This document shows positions 1 to 10,689 of a stretch of DNA of 64,000 bases, piece after piece. Below the pieces are notes generated by a model. It saw only the letters and a list, made by a program, of their open reading frames with translations. It did no database searches and was not told the DNA's origin. A program made the position numbers and the translations under genes. The DNA comes from Larix kaempferi (Eukaryota; Streptophyta; Pinopsida; Pinales; Pinaceae): the NCBI GenBank assembly GCA_027924585.1, contig BSBM01001665.1:496001-560000 (forward strand), given 5' to 3'. Every line of letters starts with the position of its first letter. The first letter of the stretch is position 1.

Positions 1-158
1 TCAAGCAAGTCGAGCAGGACACGAAAGATACAGTATAAAATTTGATCGGCACATACAAGGAGTTTGTGGCAAAGCTAGCTCCGTAGATTGTGGAGTAGAT
101 CGGAGAAGTCGAAGTTGAAGGTGGCTCAAGGACGATCCACATGTAAGTGTTAGGGCCC
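1..158 (+). other. 3' internal end of an element-A-family retrotransposon
   Basis: This is the last stretch of the internal region of a Ty3/gypsy element whose 3' LTR starts at 159. The segment near 127-147 (gacgatccacatgtaagtg) closely matches the end of element A's third ORF just before its own 3' LTR (gacgatccacgggtaagtg near 28001). The purine-rich run tgttagggccc at 148-158 sits where the polypurine tract should be. The rest of the element lies off the left edge of the window. Confidence 0.7.
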
Positions 159-1708
159 TGTTGGGCTTGGCCCAAGTAAGGAAATTTTGAGCAAGAATGA
201 TTTTGAGCTGTGGACCTCTTTTGTGTAAGTTTTGGGATGCTGTGAAGTTGGGCGCAACGCAGCGTCGGAAGAGCTGCGAAGTTCAGTATTGCGAGGAGGC
301 AGTGCTACGAAGTGTCCAGTCCATGTGGATCCAGCAAAGCAGAGTGTTGGACGGAGGATGGGAACATATTCTGGTTAGGCTGTCAGCAGTCTATTTTTGG
401 AAAAGATGCTCCAGGAGTGCCAAAGTGATGGGCAGGAGCAAATCAGGAAGAAAGCAACTGGTAGCACACGTGGAAGATACCACCACCTGAACCTATCGCA
501 CGAGGCCATTAGGAGAAGAATGACTCGATTAAAGTGACCTATTGGCATGCACGCAACAGGAAGTCCGATAGGGACGTGAAGCAGGCGTGGAAGACCACCA
601 CGATGGAGTATTCACTACCAGAAGCCAGCAATCAGGTTCTGGGGAAACCGTGACAGTTTTTGTAAGCCTAAGGGTTTTTCCTTCAGATTGTAAAGACATG
701 AACTACGGGCATGATCTATAAATAAGGCATTTTTGTATGGGAAAGGGTTAACTCTTACTCTTCATTTTGTAAAGCATTGTTAGAATCTTAAGCTTGAAAA
801 CTATTGTAAAGGCTCTACAGCTGAGTGCACAGAGACCTACCTAAGAGAGAAGAGAGTTTGCAGCTAAGTGTGCAGACGAAGAACTGTTGTGCCCTTCCCA
901 AAAGATCAATACAACAATAGTTCTTGTGGACGTAGCCTCCATCCGGGGGGTGAACCACGTTAAATCCTGTGTGGTTTGATATGATTGTCTGTGCTTATAC
1001 CTGTTTGTTTTCTGTGAATGAATGTCTGGATTCTCATTTAATGTTGTTATGTTAAGGCTTTTATATGTGTTTTCCATATGGAGAAGTATGGAAATAGTAT
1101 GTTAAGTTTTACATGAATGGATGAATGGTGAATGTTTGGCGTTTAGCCTCTGGAAGCAGTAGTAAGTTGGTTAGTCGTCTATGTGTTAGAAGTCTGCTTG
1201 AATACCCCTCTGATACACAGTAGAGGGAATGTGAGGTAGTTGGACCTTATCTACAGCACCTGTTTTAACATTGAACATTCTAAGACAATAAATAATTGGC
1301 TAAGTGATAAGTAGAAACAGTGCACTAGTCATATCTGATAAGGAAGTGCATACTCAGTTGCATGAACCCATTATTTGTAGTTGCTTGAACTGCACCGTCT
1401 GCAGTTGTGATAAGTCGCGTAGTAGAGAGGCGAGGAAGTGTGGACCGCGGTGCAGTCTATCACCATGCCGCCCAGCCCATAGCACAGGTCCTGTGGTGCA
1501 TTGCGCAGTAAGTCAGTCTAAAAAACTCATCACCTACTGTGGAAACCTGATTTCGCAGTAACCCCATGGCTACACCTTGGGTGAGACCTCAACCTGCTCG
1601 CAGGTTGTTGCTCAAAGGGCCGGTGCGAAGGGGTTTTGTTGGTCAAGAGAAACCACGAAGAACATAGGTCTATATTGAAAACCTCTAGCTCAGTATTTGA
1701 AGCCAACA
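159..1708 (+). repeat. LTR, element-A family, copy 1 (3' LTR of a younger nested copy)
   Basis: Full-length LTR of about 1550 bp, starting TGTTGGGC and ending CCAACA. It is clearly homologous along its length to the element A LTRs (16200-17729, 28029-29561): same start, a TATA box at 717-724, a conserved block at about 925-972 (gtggacgtag, then gggtgaaccacgttaaatc), and a shared end with a gggtgagacctca block near 1588. The sequence before it is the family's internal 3' end, so it is a 3' LTR. The bases after it (AATGA) would be the target-site duplication if the copy is nested in the ORF remnant that follows; the matching copy lies off-window. Confidence 0.82.
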
Positions 1709-1709
1709 A

Positions 1710-2708
1710 ATGATGCGGCCTCGGTTGATACGTGTCGAGCTGAAAAATATCATATTTCCATCAAACGAAGTCACTGAAGGTGCAAAGCAGCTCACACACT
1801 TAGAAATTAATTTGGGAATGTGACCTATAGAAAGGCTGCATGATCTACACTTGCAGGTCATAGAAGATATTAAGGATAGGGACATGATAGCATACAATGA
1901 GCATCTAAAGCTGGAAGACAACTACAATGAGTTGAAGAATGAATTTCGACTGAGGATGGACGAGTTAGTAGATGCTCACGAAAAGCAGAAGAAGTTGAAG
2001 AAAGCCATAGAGGAAGTATGTGCTAATATTCCAAACATCGACGAAGAAGTTGAAGTAGAAGTGACTATAGTCAAGATCAGTACTGCAATCGACAATCTTA
2101 AAGAAAAGATGGAGGACATGGAGATCATATACAAAGATAATATTGCACACTTGGAGGCAAGAAAAAAACCTATCACTCCACCAGAAGTAAAGGTAGAAAG
2201 GTGCCAAGACTTGTTAGAATAAGTGACCAAGTCGTGGGCCATACTATAGTAAGAAGCAGACTTACAGAAGATCTAGGGTGAAGTACAAAAGAAGCAGAAG
2301 GACCTTGACTCGGTGAACATGGCGATGAAAAACCCTTCGCCGAGACAGAGAATACATAAGTTCGCAGAAACAAAGGAGCTCCATAAAGAGTTGCATGCAT
2401 TAAGGACCAAGGAAGTAGAAACTATGACAAAGTTGCAACCAATGCAAGAAGAGGCATTGCTGCTCTCTGAAAAGATTGAGGTGAAGCTGCATGAGCTTCA
2501 CATCACACAAAAGATAGTTAAGGACCAGATGTAGGAACCGATATCTGCGATGTTTCTCGACACAATGAAAGAATATGAGTAGGAAACTAAGGAGGCAGTT
2601 GTGAAGTTGAGCACAACATATCAATAGTTCACAGCGAAGATAAAGATCCCAAGTGACGTGAAGTCAGCAAAACCCAATGTATGTGGGTTGGGGGCGAGCC
2701 ACAAGTAA
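1710..2708 (+). pseudogene. Third-ORF remnant of an older element-A-family retrotransposon
   Basis: One reading frame runs from the ATG at 1710 to a TAA at 2706-2708, broken by about ten in-frame stops (for example near 1830, 2220, 2245 and 2532) but no frameshift. The product is rich in Lys, Glu and Leu with heptad-like spacing, suggesting a long coiled coil. It aligns residue by residue with the C-terminal half of element A's third ORF (about 26968-28016): shared motifs include PRL, IFP, PIE.LH..H.QV and a common ending just before the polypurine tract. The family is not one I can name with certainty; an env-position accessory ORF is the best description. The first codons abut LTR copy 1, so the N-terminal half was cut off by that insertion. 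Confidence 0.75.
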
Positions 2709-2720
2709 GTTTTAGGGGCT
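2709..2720 (+). other. Polypurine tract before LTR copy 2
   Basis: The purine-rich run ttttaggggct immediately precedes the LTR start TGTTGAGA, equivalent to tgttaggggct in front of the element A 3' LTR. Confidence 0.55.
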
Positions 2721-3864
2721 TGTTGAGAATGGCCCAAGAATAGGAAGTTAAGAAGGAAAGTGCAGTTAGGCAAGGCCTAACTTAACCATTTTTGGGTGAA
2801 AGGAGACTTCACAAATCTCTGGCAGAGGGTATGGAGCGAAGTGCGGTTGGGTGAAAAGGACATGTTTCCTTAATAAAGACAAATTACTAAGGACAACTAG
2901 AGGTGTTTGGGAAAGTTAAGGGATGAGCGTTGGCCTGACTACTGTAGGAATATGAATTTAAGAATTGGGATGGTGTAAAGGACACGCCACTACAGAATTT
3001 GGAGGCGTGCTGTTAGATAAAATGATGGAGTCATAGGAAGTAGTGCCAAAGGCACAACAAAGTTAAAGCTTAACGTGGTCTACAGGATAATTGTGAGGTT
3101 TTAGGGTTTTGGGTACTATGGGGGTTGGACCATAGTTATTGTAATATGTGACCTTCGGGAACACACATATATAGGGGTATTATTGTATAAGGAAGGGTTG
3201 GTTGGTTGTTGTTGAAACTACAAGGGTATCTTGGGTTTGTTTCAAGAGGTATTGTAATAGGAGAATAGTGATCAGAGAGAGAATAGACTCTACAACTGAG
3301 TGCATAGTGATATGATTGTAGACAACAATCTACAACTAAGTGCGCAGACTGGAACTGCTACCCTTCCAAGCTAATAGAATAACAGTTCCCGTTGACGTAT
3401 CTCCCTCTTGGGGTGAACCACGTAAATCCATGTGTTTATGTATATGAGTTTATAGTGCATTTATGTATTTGCTTTCGAATGTATGTGAATGTTAATTGTA
3501 TGTTGAGTAGATGGAATACATGTGTATGGATTCTATGGAAGAACACTTAGAATGAGGAATGTGTAGTTAACCGATGAATACAGTAGAGATTCAGCGTAGT
3601 TCTGTATATTGTTGATTAGCTACAAAGTGCAAAGTAACCTATTCATTTCAGTTTTGTTAGTTTATAAGTAGGAATTTGGAAGAGGTTGTTGACCACATCT
3701 TCACATCGCCATGGCTATAGAAGGTTGATTCTTTAACCCCCCATCTTCGCTTCGGGTGAGACTTTATCTTGTTTACAGGGTGATGCCGAAAGGACCAGTG
3801 AAAGGGGTTTTTTTGTTGTTGCATTAACTTCGCCAAACCCGAGTCTGCCACGTGCAAGCCAACA
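2721..3864 (+). repeat. LTR, element-A family, copy 2 (3' LTR of the older copy)
   Basis: LTR of about 1144 bp, TGTTGAGA to CCAACA, shorter and more diverged than the other family members. It keeps the family landmarks: a TATA-like box at 3168-3173, the gggtgaaccacgtaaatc block near 3410-3428, and the gggtgagac/aaaggaccagtgaa block near the end. It follows directly on the third-ORF remnant and its polypurine tract, so it is the 3' LTR of the older copy. The next bases (CAATG) should be its target-site duplication. Confidence 0.78.
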
Positions 3865-4891
3865 CAATGATTTGGTAATAAGCTCTACCTTCTTTCTACC
3901 GAATCAATTCAACCATTATGGTGATCCAGTTTAATTACTGATGATTCAGTGAGATTCTTGTTGGCCTGATTTTATGAATCAGAGCCAATAAGGAGTTTTT
4001 GTCCACACAATCAGCTTAGAGCAGCGTCCGGTATGTTTGGTTTAACAAAACCTCGCAGGTTATGGTCCTGCTACCAGCGAGTTTGTCTCTTAAGGAGAAC
4101 TTAAAACCAGCAAAATCTAACTTATTATAATATCTATCCTACCTAAATATCTACAAATGTCCTAAAGTTGCTTTCGTAAGGAAAGACTTCAATTTTTTGG
4201 GAAATTTTCTAAATATGAAAACTTACTTATAGTATACAGAATGATTTAATAGTGCTAATTAAATTTAGAAATAAAATTAAAACTAAATTATTCTACCTAT
4301 CCTATTAAACCCCTATCTCAGCTGAAAGCAAATTTACAGCTGAGAGCAAATTTAAGATTATATTAATTATTAATCAATAACAGAAAAACTGAAGCATGAT
4401 CTAAACAAACATATTTAAATCATAACAAAGCCACTCTGCTATAATAGAAATGAAATCTAACCTGTAAACGCACAGTTAATTTCAACTTCCTAAAATTGAT
4501 TAATAATTAATGATCAAGATAGTTATTTGAATTTGAGATAATACTTATTTAAAGTCACTGTCAACGTACAAGTGAGATTTTAAATAAGCAGAAAAGTATA
4601 TCATTAAAACTTATATTTATAGTAAACATACTAATAAACAAAACCATAATGAGATATTTACTCAAAACACTAACTTGAATTGATAAAGTGAAAAAAAATT
4701 ATTAAACATCAGTATGTCACAACAATACTGAGTTAATATATAAACAGAAGACAACAAACTGAAATATATGTATATATGTATAAATCCAAAAAACCGAAAT
4801 ACCAGTCACAGTATCATTTGCAGATGTCCAGTATCATTCATATGAAAGCTTCAGCTTCAAGTATGATGTAGTACTAGTAACAAAATATATT

Positions 4892-5110
4892 TCAATAAGT
4901 TTTCTTCACCACTCCATCCACCAGAGAAATACAACGAATCCTCAAAAGACAAAGCTCTTCATCTCCATCGATCTGCCCTGTCTGGCAGCAGCATTTACAG
5001 AACAGAGAAAACAACATTTCCTTTGCTCTGTCACGCGCCCCCTTCTTGGAAGTGTCTCTTCTTCTTTTTGCAACATAAAATTTACAAAAGGAAACAGAAT
5101 TGAAGATCAT
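4892..5110 (-). CDS. Weak candidate small ORF with an upstream TATA box
   Basis: A 72-codon minus-strand ORF starting at an ATG (5110), Lys/Arg-rich in the middle with a Cys cluster (CKCCC), and no family I recognise. It is listed only because a good plant-type TATA box lies on the same strand 58 bp upstream and the 5' leader lies in less A+T-rich DNA. It could be the first exon of a spliced gene, part of an unrecognised LTR, or chance. No downstream exon is evident in the A+T-rich DNA that follows. Confidence 0.15.
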   Translation of the reverse strand: MIFNSVSFCKFYVAKRRRDTSKKGARDRAKEMLFSLFCKCCCQTGQIDGDEELCLLRIRCISLVDGVVKKTY

Positions 5111-5167
5111 AAAATATCCTCTCTTCTGCTAAGAACCCCCCCCTACTCTTGCAGTTGAAACTCTATT

Positions 5168-5177
5168 GTTTATATAG
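5168..5177 (-). promoter_or_regulatory. Candidate TATA box, minus strand
   Basis: Read on the minus strand the sequence is CTATATAAAC, a strong match to the plant TATA consensus, with a candidate ORF beginning 58 bp downstream. There is no expression evidence. Confidence 0.25.
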
Positions 5178-7308
5178 ACAGTCAGGTGCTTTCTCTGCTG
5201 GCTGTTTGTTAAACTGATTGGTTCGATCCGAAAACTCTCCCCTCAAACGGCACGGAATCCACGATAAAATCGCCCTCCACTTCGTTCTGTTGGTTGAACT
5301 AATCTGTTATCTCGACTTGGCATCTCAACTTCGTCGCACACTTTCTCTTTTAAAATCTGCATAAAAATCATATATCAGAAATCAGCTAAAGAAAAGAAAA
5401 ATTCATTATCAAAAAATGAATTACAAGATAAATCTGAATAATAAAGAATCTTCCCTCTTGGCTCGTTATGCAAATGTTTATTGTATTCTATTTACCCCCT
5501 AAAAAACCTTGAAGTAAATCTCTCTTCAAAGATTCTCCATAATTAAGAGCAAGCCGATCAGGTATCCACCACGAAATTTTAGAAATATGGTTGCGATCCG
5601 GTGATGACAGATCATGTAGTATAAATTCTTAGCACAAAATACTGCAGAATTGTTGAACTATCTACGTGCTGTTAAATTATTTAATGCATGGATAGCGCGC
5701 CAGCAAGGAGTATTAGCTTTCATGTGGCATATGTTGATTGATTTCTTGGCGGTAGGACGTTGAACTCTGAGTGTTCTTCTTTTTACTTGGACTTCAATGA
5801 TCTAGTGAATCCAGGAAAGCGGTGTACAGATAGACCGATATATTGATAAGCTGGTAAAACAAGCTTAACAAATTCCCGTGAAACCTGTACATACAACTTT
5901 GCCTACTGCTCAAGAATCTTTGCCCGAGTTTTGAGCCCTTTTATTCGCTCTTCAACAGATGGGATGATATTCCATTTTGTTTTACCTTAGGTGCCAGAAC
6001 GCTCCGTATTATGGTTAAAAAGTCTGATGTGGAATATATTTTTCTTTGTTTTGACTTTCGCGTAATATTCCTGCAAAATAATGTCAAATACCATTAAGCA
6101 TATGACTCTCATTGTAAAACCTTTGATGTTTAAGAAAATAGATAAATGAACCAATGGTGGAATAGAGGGTGGGCTAATATCTTCAAAAAGTGAAATGTAT
6201 TGTCCATAAATATTTTAATATAATATGAGATCCACCTTAACCATTAAGTTTTCCATACTTTGTAAAAAGTTTTATAGTCACCAAACGTAAACCATCCAAT
6301 TATTTCTTTTAATTATGTATGGATTATTTTAATGACAAAGATTTTAGCCCAAATGTTTGAATGAACTATTCTTTTGGAGATAATGGAAATCAACGCTTTA
6401 CACAATGAAATATGATTCCACCAAGATAGCATTTGTCTTCTTTAAAGTGTCTTAGCTTAGAATGAGAGTTATAATTGAAATCATAGAAAAATTACATTGT
6501 TTTTAGAAAGCCTTTAATAAAATATTTGCATGACAATTATAAGGCTTTATAATGCTTTTATAAGTTAATGTAACTTTATTGATATGACTTAAATAGATAA
6601 TATGAGATTTTAGAAAATGAAGACAACTTTGCTAAAGTTGCAAATATTTCATGTTAATGTCTTTAGAATAAAATGTATGAGTCAAAATAATTTAATTTGT
6701 GATCAAACAAATAAAGATAGTGTTAAAATAAAAGATTGATCAAATTGGATGTCTCAACTCACACCTTTGATATACTAGTATCTAAGACATGAATGTTTAG
6801 TCAAATCATTCTGGTATTTCGAGATTTCTTTTTAACTCGTCGATAAAATGAAAACTGAAAATTCATGAGATTGTCGAAGACACATGTTGATCAAATGATA
6901 GAAACCGAGACATGAAATTGGCTCAAATGAGCTCATATAAAGCTATGAAAGTGTTTTAAAAGGACACTAAGAGGCGATAAGACTCAAGCAGCGCATATAA
7001 GTCAAACCAGTGAATCCCAAACTCAAGATAGTCAGAACAAGCACCGCAGAAAGCGAATGATTGAAGAAAGAAATCCAAGAACCCACCTACCAAAGCAAGG
7101 AAGACAAGAAGAGAAAAAACAACTAAAAGCAATATATTTACAAAATTTACATGGGGGCCCTTTGATTTTGGAAAAATCAAGGGGAGTTGTTGGGGTGCCA
7201 ACAATTCTTCATCATCATTTCCAGCAATTGGTTGCACATTTTTCATAATGCTGGCAAGATGGATGACGTTGTCATGTTCTGCAATGTGAACAAATCTAAG
7301 TTTCTAAG

Positions 7309-7975
7309 TACTACAACAAAAGATCCCTTTAGGGGTGGTTTTGTCTTGCGGGGGTCTTTCTAACCCCCCCCTAAAACAATTTCAGATCTTTGGAGGCGGT
7401 CTTTCAAAACCGCCCCTAAAAGTCAAGGAAATTGGAATTTTGGGGGCGGTTATTTTAAACCGCCTCCAAAAGTCATGAGATTGGAATTTTGGGGGCGGCT
7501 GTTTGAACCCCCCCCAAAAAAAATCTCAATTCTCATAAATTTTGGGGGTGGTTTGTATAGAACCACCCCCAAATCTATTTTTCACAGCGGTTTTGTAAAC
7601 CCCCCCTAAAAGTCATGATAATTGAACTTTTAGAGGCAGTTTTTCGAAACCCCCCTTAAAATTAATGAGAATTGAACTTTTGGAGGTGGTTTGTTGAACT
7701 CCCCCCCCCCCCCAAATTCATGCAAATTAAAAATTTGGAGAAAGTTGTAAAAAAAAAACTCCTTAAAAGTCATGATAATTGAACATTTGGAGACGGTTTT
7801 TGAAACCCCTCTTAAGAGAAATGAGAATTGAAATTTTGGAGGAGGTTTTTTGAAACCCCCCTTAAAATAAATGAGAATTGAACTTTTGGAGGCAGTTTAT
7901 TGAAACCCCCCCTAAAATTCATGCAAATTGAAATTTTAGAGGAAGTTTTTTTAATACCCCCCTAAAAGTCATTTA
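7309..7975. repeat. Array of ~13 hairpin repeats, CACTA-type subterminal repeats
   Basis: About thirteen imperfect units of roughly 50 bp. Each holds an inverted repeat (purine arm such as ttttgggggcgg, short A/T loop, pyrimidine arm such as ccgcccccaaaa) followed by a spacer like gtcatgagaattgaa. The array begins at tactacaacaaaa (7309-7321), one base from the CACTACAACAAAA start typical of plant CACTA (En/Spm) terminal inverted repeats. Such inverted subterminal repeats are the usual transposase-binding region of these elements. A possible opposite end, tattgtagtg, lies at 8051-8060, but no matching 3-bp target duplication was found, so the right boundary is not established. Confidence 0.6.
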
Positions 7976-8099
7976 TGTACATGGGTTAGGTGTGTCACAT
8001 GGGTTCAACAATGCAGCTCATCAAAACATTGGAGCTAAGTGCGCATAAGCTATTGTAGTGTTAGGAAGGGTGTGCATCATCATTCAAAACCATATCCCA

Positions 8100-9760
8100 T
8101 TAGATCTCTACAATTGTGACACTCATGCTAGGTTTTTCACATCAAAGATGGTTCTCACACTCCAACTTTCATGATCTATGGTCAAAATACAAACCTGTGT
8201 GCCATAACATTATCCTTTATGGCTCATGGGCCATGTGTAGGGCCTTAATCACCACATGATTCCTACACAAGGAATATTTAGCTTGCAAGTGGGTATGGTG
8301 GCCATTTCAATATTTACAACATCATGGATGGTTCTTGAAGCCTAATCCATGGTGTTAGATCAAAATCTAGTTTATAAGGACTAGTAGTTACCTCAAGGTC
8401 TTGTGACCTATGGGAGTTTCCCTATACCACCACATAGGCCATAGGAAAGGAATATTTATCTTTTGAGTAAGACATTGTTATTTTTTTTAGTATTTTCATG
8501 TCGTGGATGGTTCTAGGAGCCTATGTTATGGTCTAGGGCCAAAAGGTAGGTTCTTGGGAAATAAAACTTTATTTTGAGACTCATGGGACATGCATAGGGA
8601 CTTGAGTCATCATGCATTCCCTAGATGGCAAATATTTTTTTTATAGTCTAAATTCTTGTGTTTATTTTTGCGCTAATTTTGGTTTGATGAAATCCCATAC
8701 AGTGATCATTCAAACCTTGATGTCAAAGTCTTTGATCTAAAACCTTGGTTAATAACCCAAGGTCAAATTTTATTGTGTTAGTGTGTTGATTTGGTGCAGT
8801 AGGCATGTTAGTGATTGGGTTAGGGGGTAGTGGGTTAGGGTTAGAGGGATACTGGATTAAGGGAATATTTGCTACAATTTCATAATGTGGTATGCTTTGG
8901 GGAGTTTTTGGATTAGAAGTGAGGCACCTAAGGGATCAGTGGGTTACTGGGAAAGGGATCCTGGTTTTGTGGGTACTATTGGGTAAGTGGTTTATAAGTT
9001 ATCATGTTATTCGGTTTGGGGTTAGATGTTAAGGTTAGGTACGAGGTGAGGGGGTTAGAGGTTGAAGATTCCAAGGTGCATGAATTAATTGCATGGATAA
9101 AGTGTTCCAAGTGCATGAGTCATTTACATGGATTGGTCGTGTTAGGTTAGTGTCTTAGTGGCATTATATATGGTGGCCATTTCAATATTTGTAACACTAA
9201 TTAGGATGGTTCTCGTGGCCTAGACAATGGCCTGTGAACTAAATTTAGGGTCTAATTCCATATTAACTTTCCATGGGGTTGATGTTCCATGCATGTTAAA
9301 CTATATGACCACATAAGAATCTCTATCATACATGTGAGATCGTCATGATCATCATTGTCACCATCGTCGCTGTCATTGTTGTTGTTGGTTTGTCCATGGT
9401 TATGTAAACCAATAAACCAACCATGGTTTAATATTTATAGGTTATGTAAACCAATAATGGTTCTCATAACATAATTAATGGTCCATGGTTAATAACTTTA
9501 CTATTTGATTCATGGTCCATGTCTAGTGCCCTACACATAATTACTTTAACTTACAAGCGAGATATGGTGGCCATTTCAATATTTGTAACATTGACGATGG
9601 TTCTTGTGGCCTTTACTATGACCTATGAACTAATTTTAGGTCCTAATACCATATTAATTTGCTATGGGGTTGATGGTCCATTCATGTTAACCTAGACTAC
9701 TACATATGACCTACGTATGTAATATATAGCCTATATGTAACAATTCCCTTTGTTGTTATT
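8100..9760. repeat. Degenerate dispersed/tandem repeat, ~180-bp period
   Basis: The landmark gatggttct recurs at 8147, 8327 and 8506 (spacing 180 and 179 bp), and again at 9205, 9456 (aatggttct) and 9596. It is preceded by atggtggccatttcaatatt at several copies (near 8295, 9175 and 9565) and by catgggacatg-like blocks. The copies are strongly diverged. The interval 8700-9100 between the two groups is G-rich on the plus strand with several gggtta motifs. No coding sequence is visible. Confidence 0.55.
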
Positions 9761-9984
9761 GAGTGATGCTTAAGGCCTTGCAACATCACATAATCTCTAA
9801 AGAGGGAATCTTTCAACTACAAGTGAGATATGTTGGTAATTTTGAGATCTGTAACACCAAAAATGAAAATTTTCCTTCCAATTTCAACATGCTACTTATT
9901 TTCATTCCATCACCCTTTCTTCTCATTGTTTTCCCCTTTTTGTGAAGGGTTACTGAAGTGGCTTCCAATGGACAAAAATGGAAA

Positions 9985-10680
9985 CAAGAGAGCATAACAT
10001 AAAACACATGCCAATATCTAAGGCCTAGAATATATTGCAAACCAATGAGTTGGGTGAATTCAAGATGCAATTACAATAATTATTAGAAAAAGGGTTCATA
10101 TGACCAGGTCCATCACCTTGGGTAGCACACATATTGGTAGTCAATAAGAAGGATGGAAAATTTTGGATGTTCATTGGTTATAGAATGTTAAATAAAGTGA
10201 CAATTAAGAACAAGTACCTCCTACCCAAATTGATGATCCTCTTTATTAAATTGGATGGGAAAAAGTGTTTTCATAGTTGGACTCACGTTTTGGATATCAT
10301 CATATGAGAGCAAAGACTTCTTTTAGAACTATATATGGGCATTATGAGTTCCTAGTTTTCCCCTTTGCATTGACAAACACTCCATAATTTTCATTTAATT
10401 AACAAATTATGTTTTCCAAAATTATTTAGACAAGTTTCTTTTGGTATTCATTGATGACATCCTAATATATTCTCAAAATGAGGAGGAACACTTAACGCAT
10501 TTATTCTTATTGGTGTAGAAGCTACATGAATACCATCTATATGCCAAGTAAATAAATTGAAAATCATTTAAAAAGGAGATTAAATATCTCAAGCGTATCA
10601 TATCTAAAGATGGATTAAAGATACATCCCAATAATATCGAAGCTATGTCTAGTTGTCCAACCCCATAGAAGGACAAGGAG
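9985..10680 (+). pseudogene. Fragment of a Ty3/gypsy reverse transcriptase
   Basis: Translated in pieces, the segment retains the order of a gypsy RT: PISK.PYR.ANELGE near 9990, [51 protein letters not shown] and a degenerate FIDDILIYS catalytic block near 10450-10475, then a motif like ISKDGLKI.PN.IEA. It resembles the chromovirus-type RT more than the RTs of elements A and B. Stops and frameshifts are numerous, and no gag, integrase or LTR was found around it, so it is an old truncated insertion. Confidence 0.75.
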
Positions 10681-10689
10681 CCTCCAAAC

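Larger units (their letters stand above)
3865..7308. other. A+T-rich intergenic DNA, no recognisable gene
   Basis: About 3.4 kb without a supported coding sequence apart from a weak minus-strand candidate at 4892-5110. It includes long A+T-rich tracts (4100-4800, 6100-6950). Near 7158-7184 there is a near-perfect short hairpin (ccctttgatttt paired with aaaatcaagggg) followed by a TGTTGG...CCAACA palindrome at about 7188-7203. No transposon ends with target-site duplication were established here. Confidence 0.5.

Noticed and set aside
197-490. 97-codon plus-strand ORF
   Set aside because: Lies inside LTR copy 1; not conserved in the element A LTRs, so a chance frame.
841-1561. Short ORFs on both strands
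   Set aside because: Inside LTR copy 1 and overlapping the conserved R/U5-type block; no coding signal.
7188-7203. Possible LTR start after a purine run (TGTTGGGGTGCCAACA)
   Set aside because: Palindromic and next to a purine-rich stretch, but no matching second LTR, internal region or target duplication was found.
8051-8060. tattgtagtg as the certain right end of a CACTA element
   Set aside because: Only about 8-9 bases match the other end and the flanking trinucleotides differ; kept only as a possibility.
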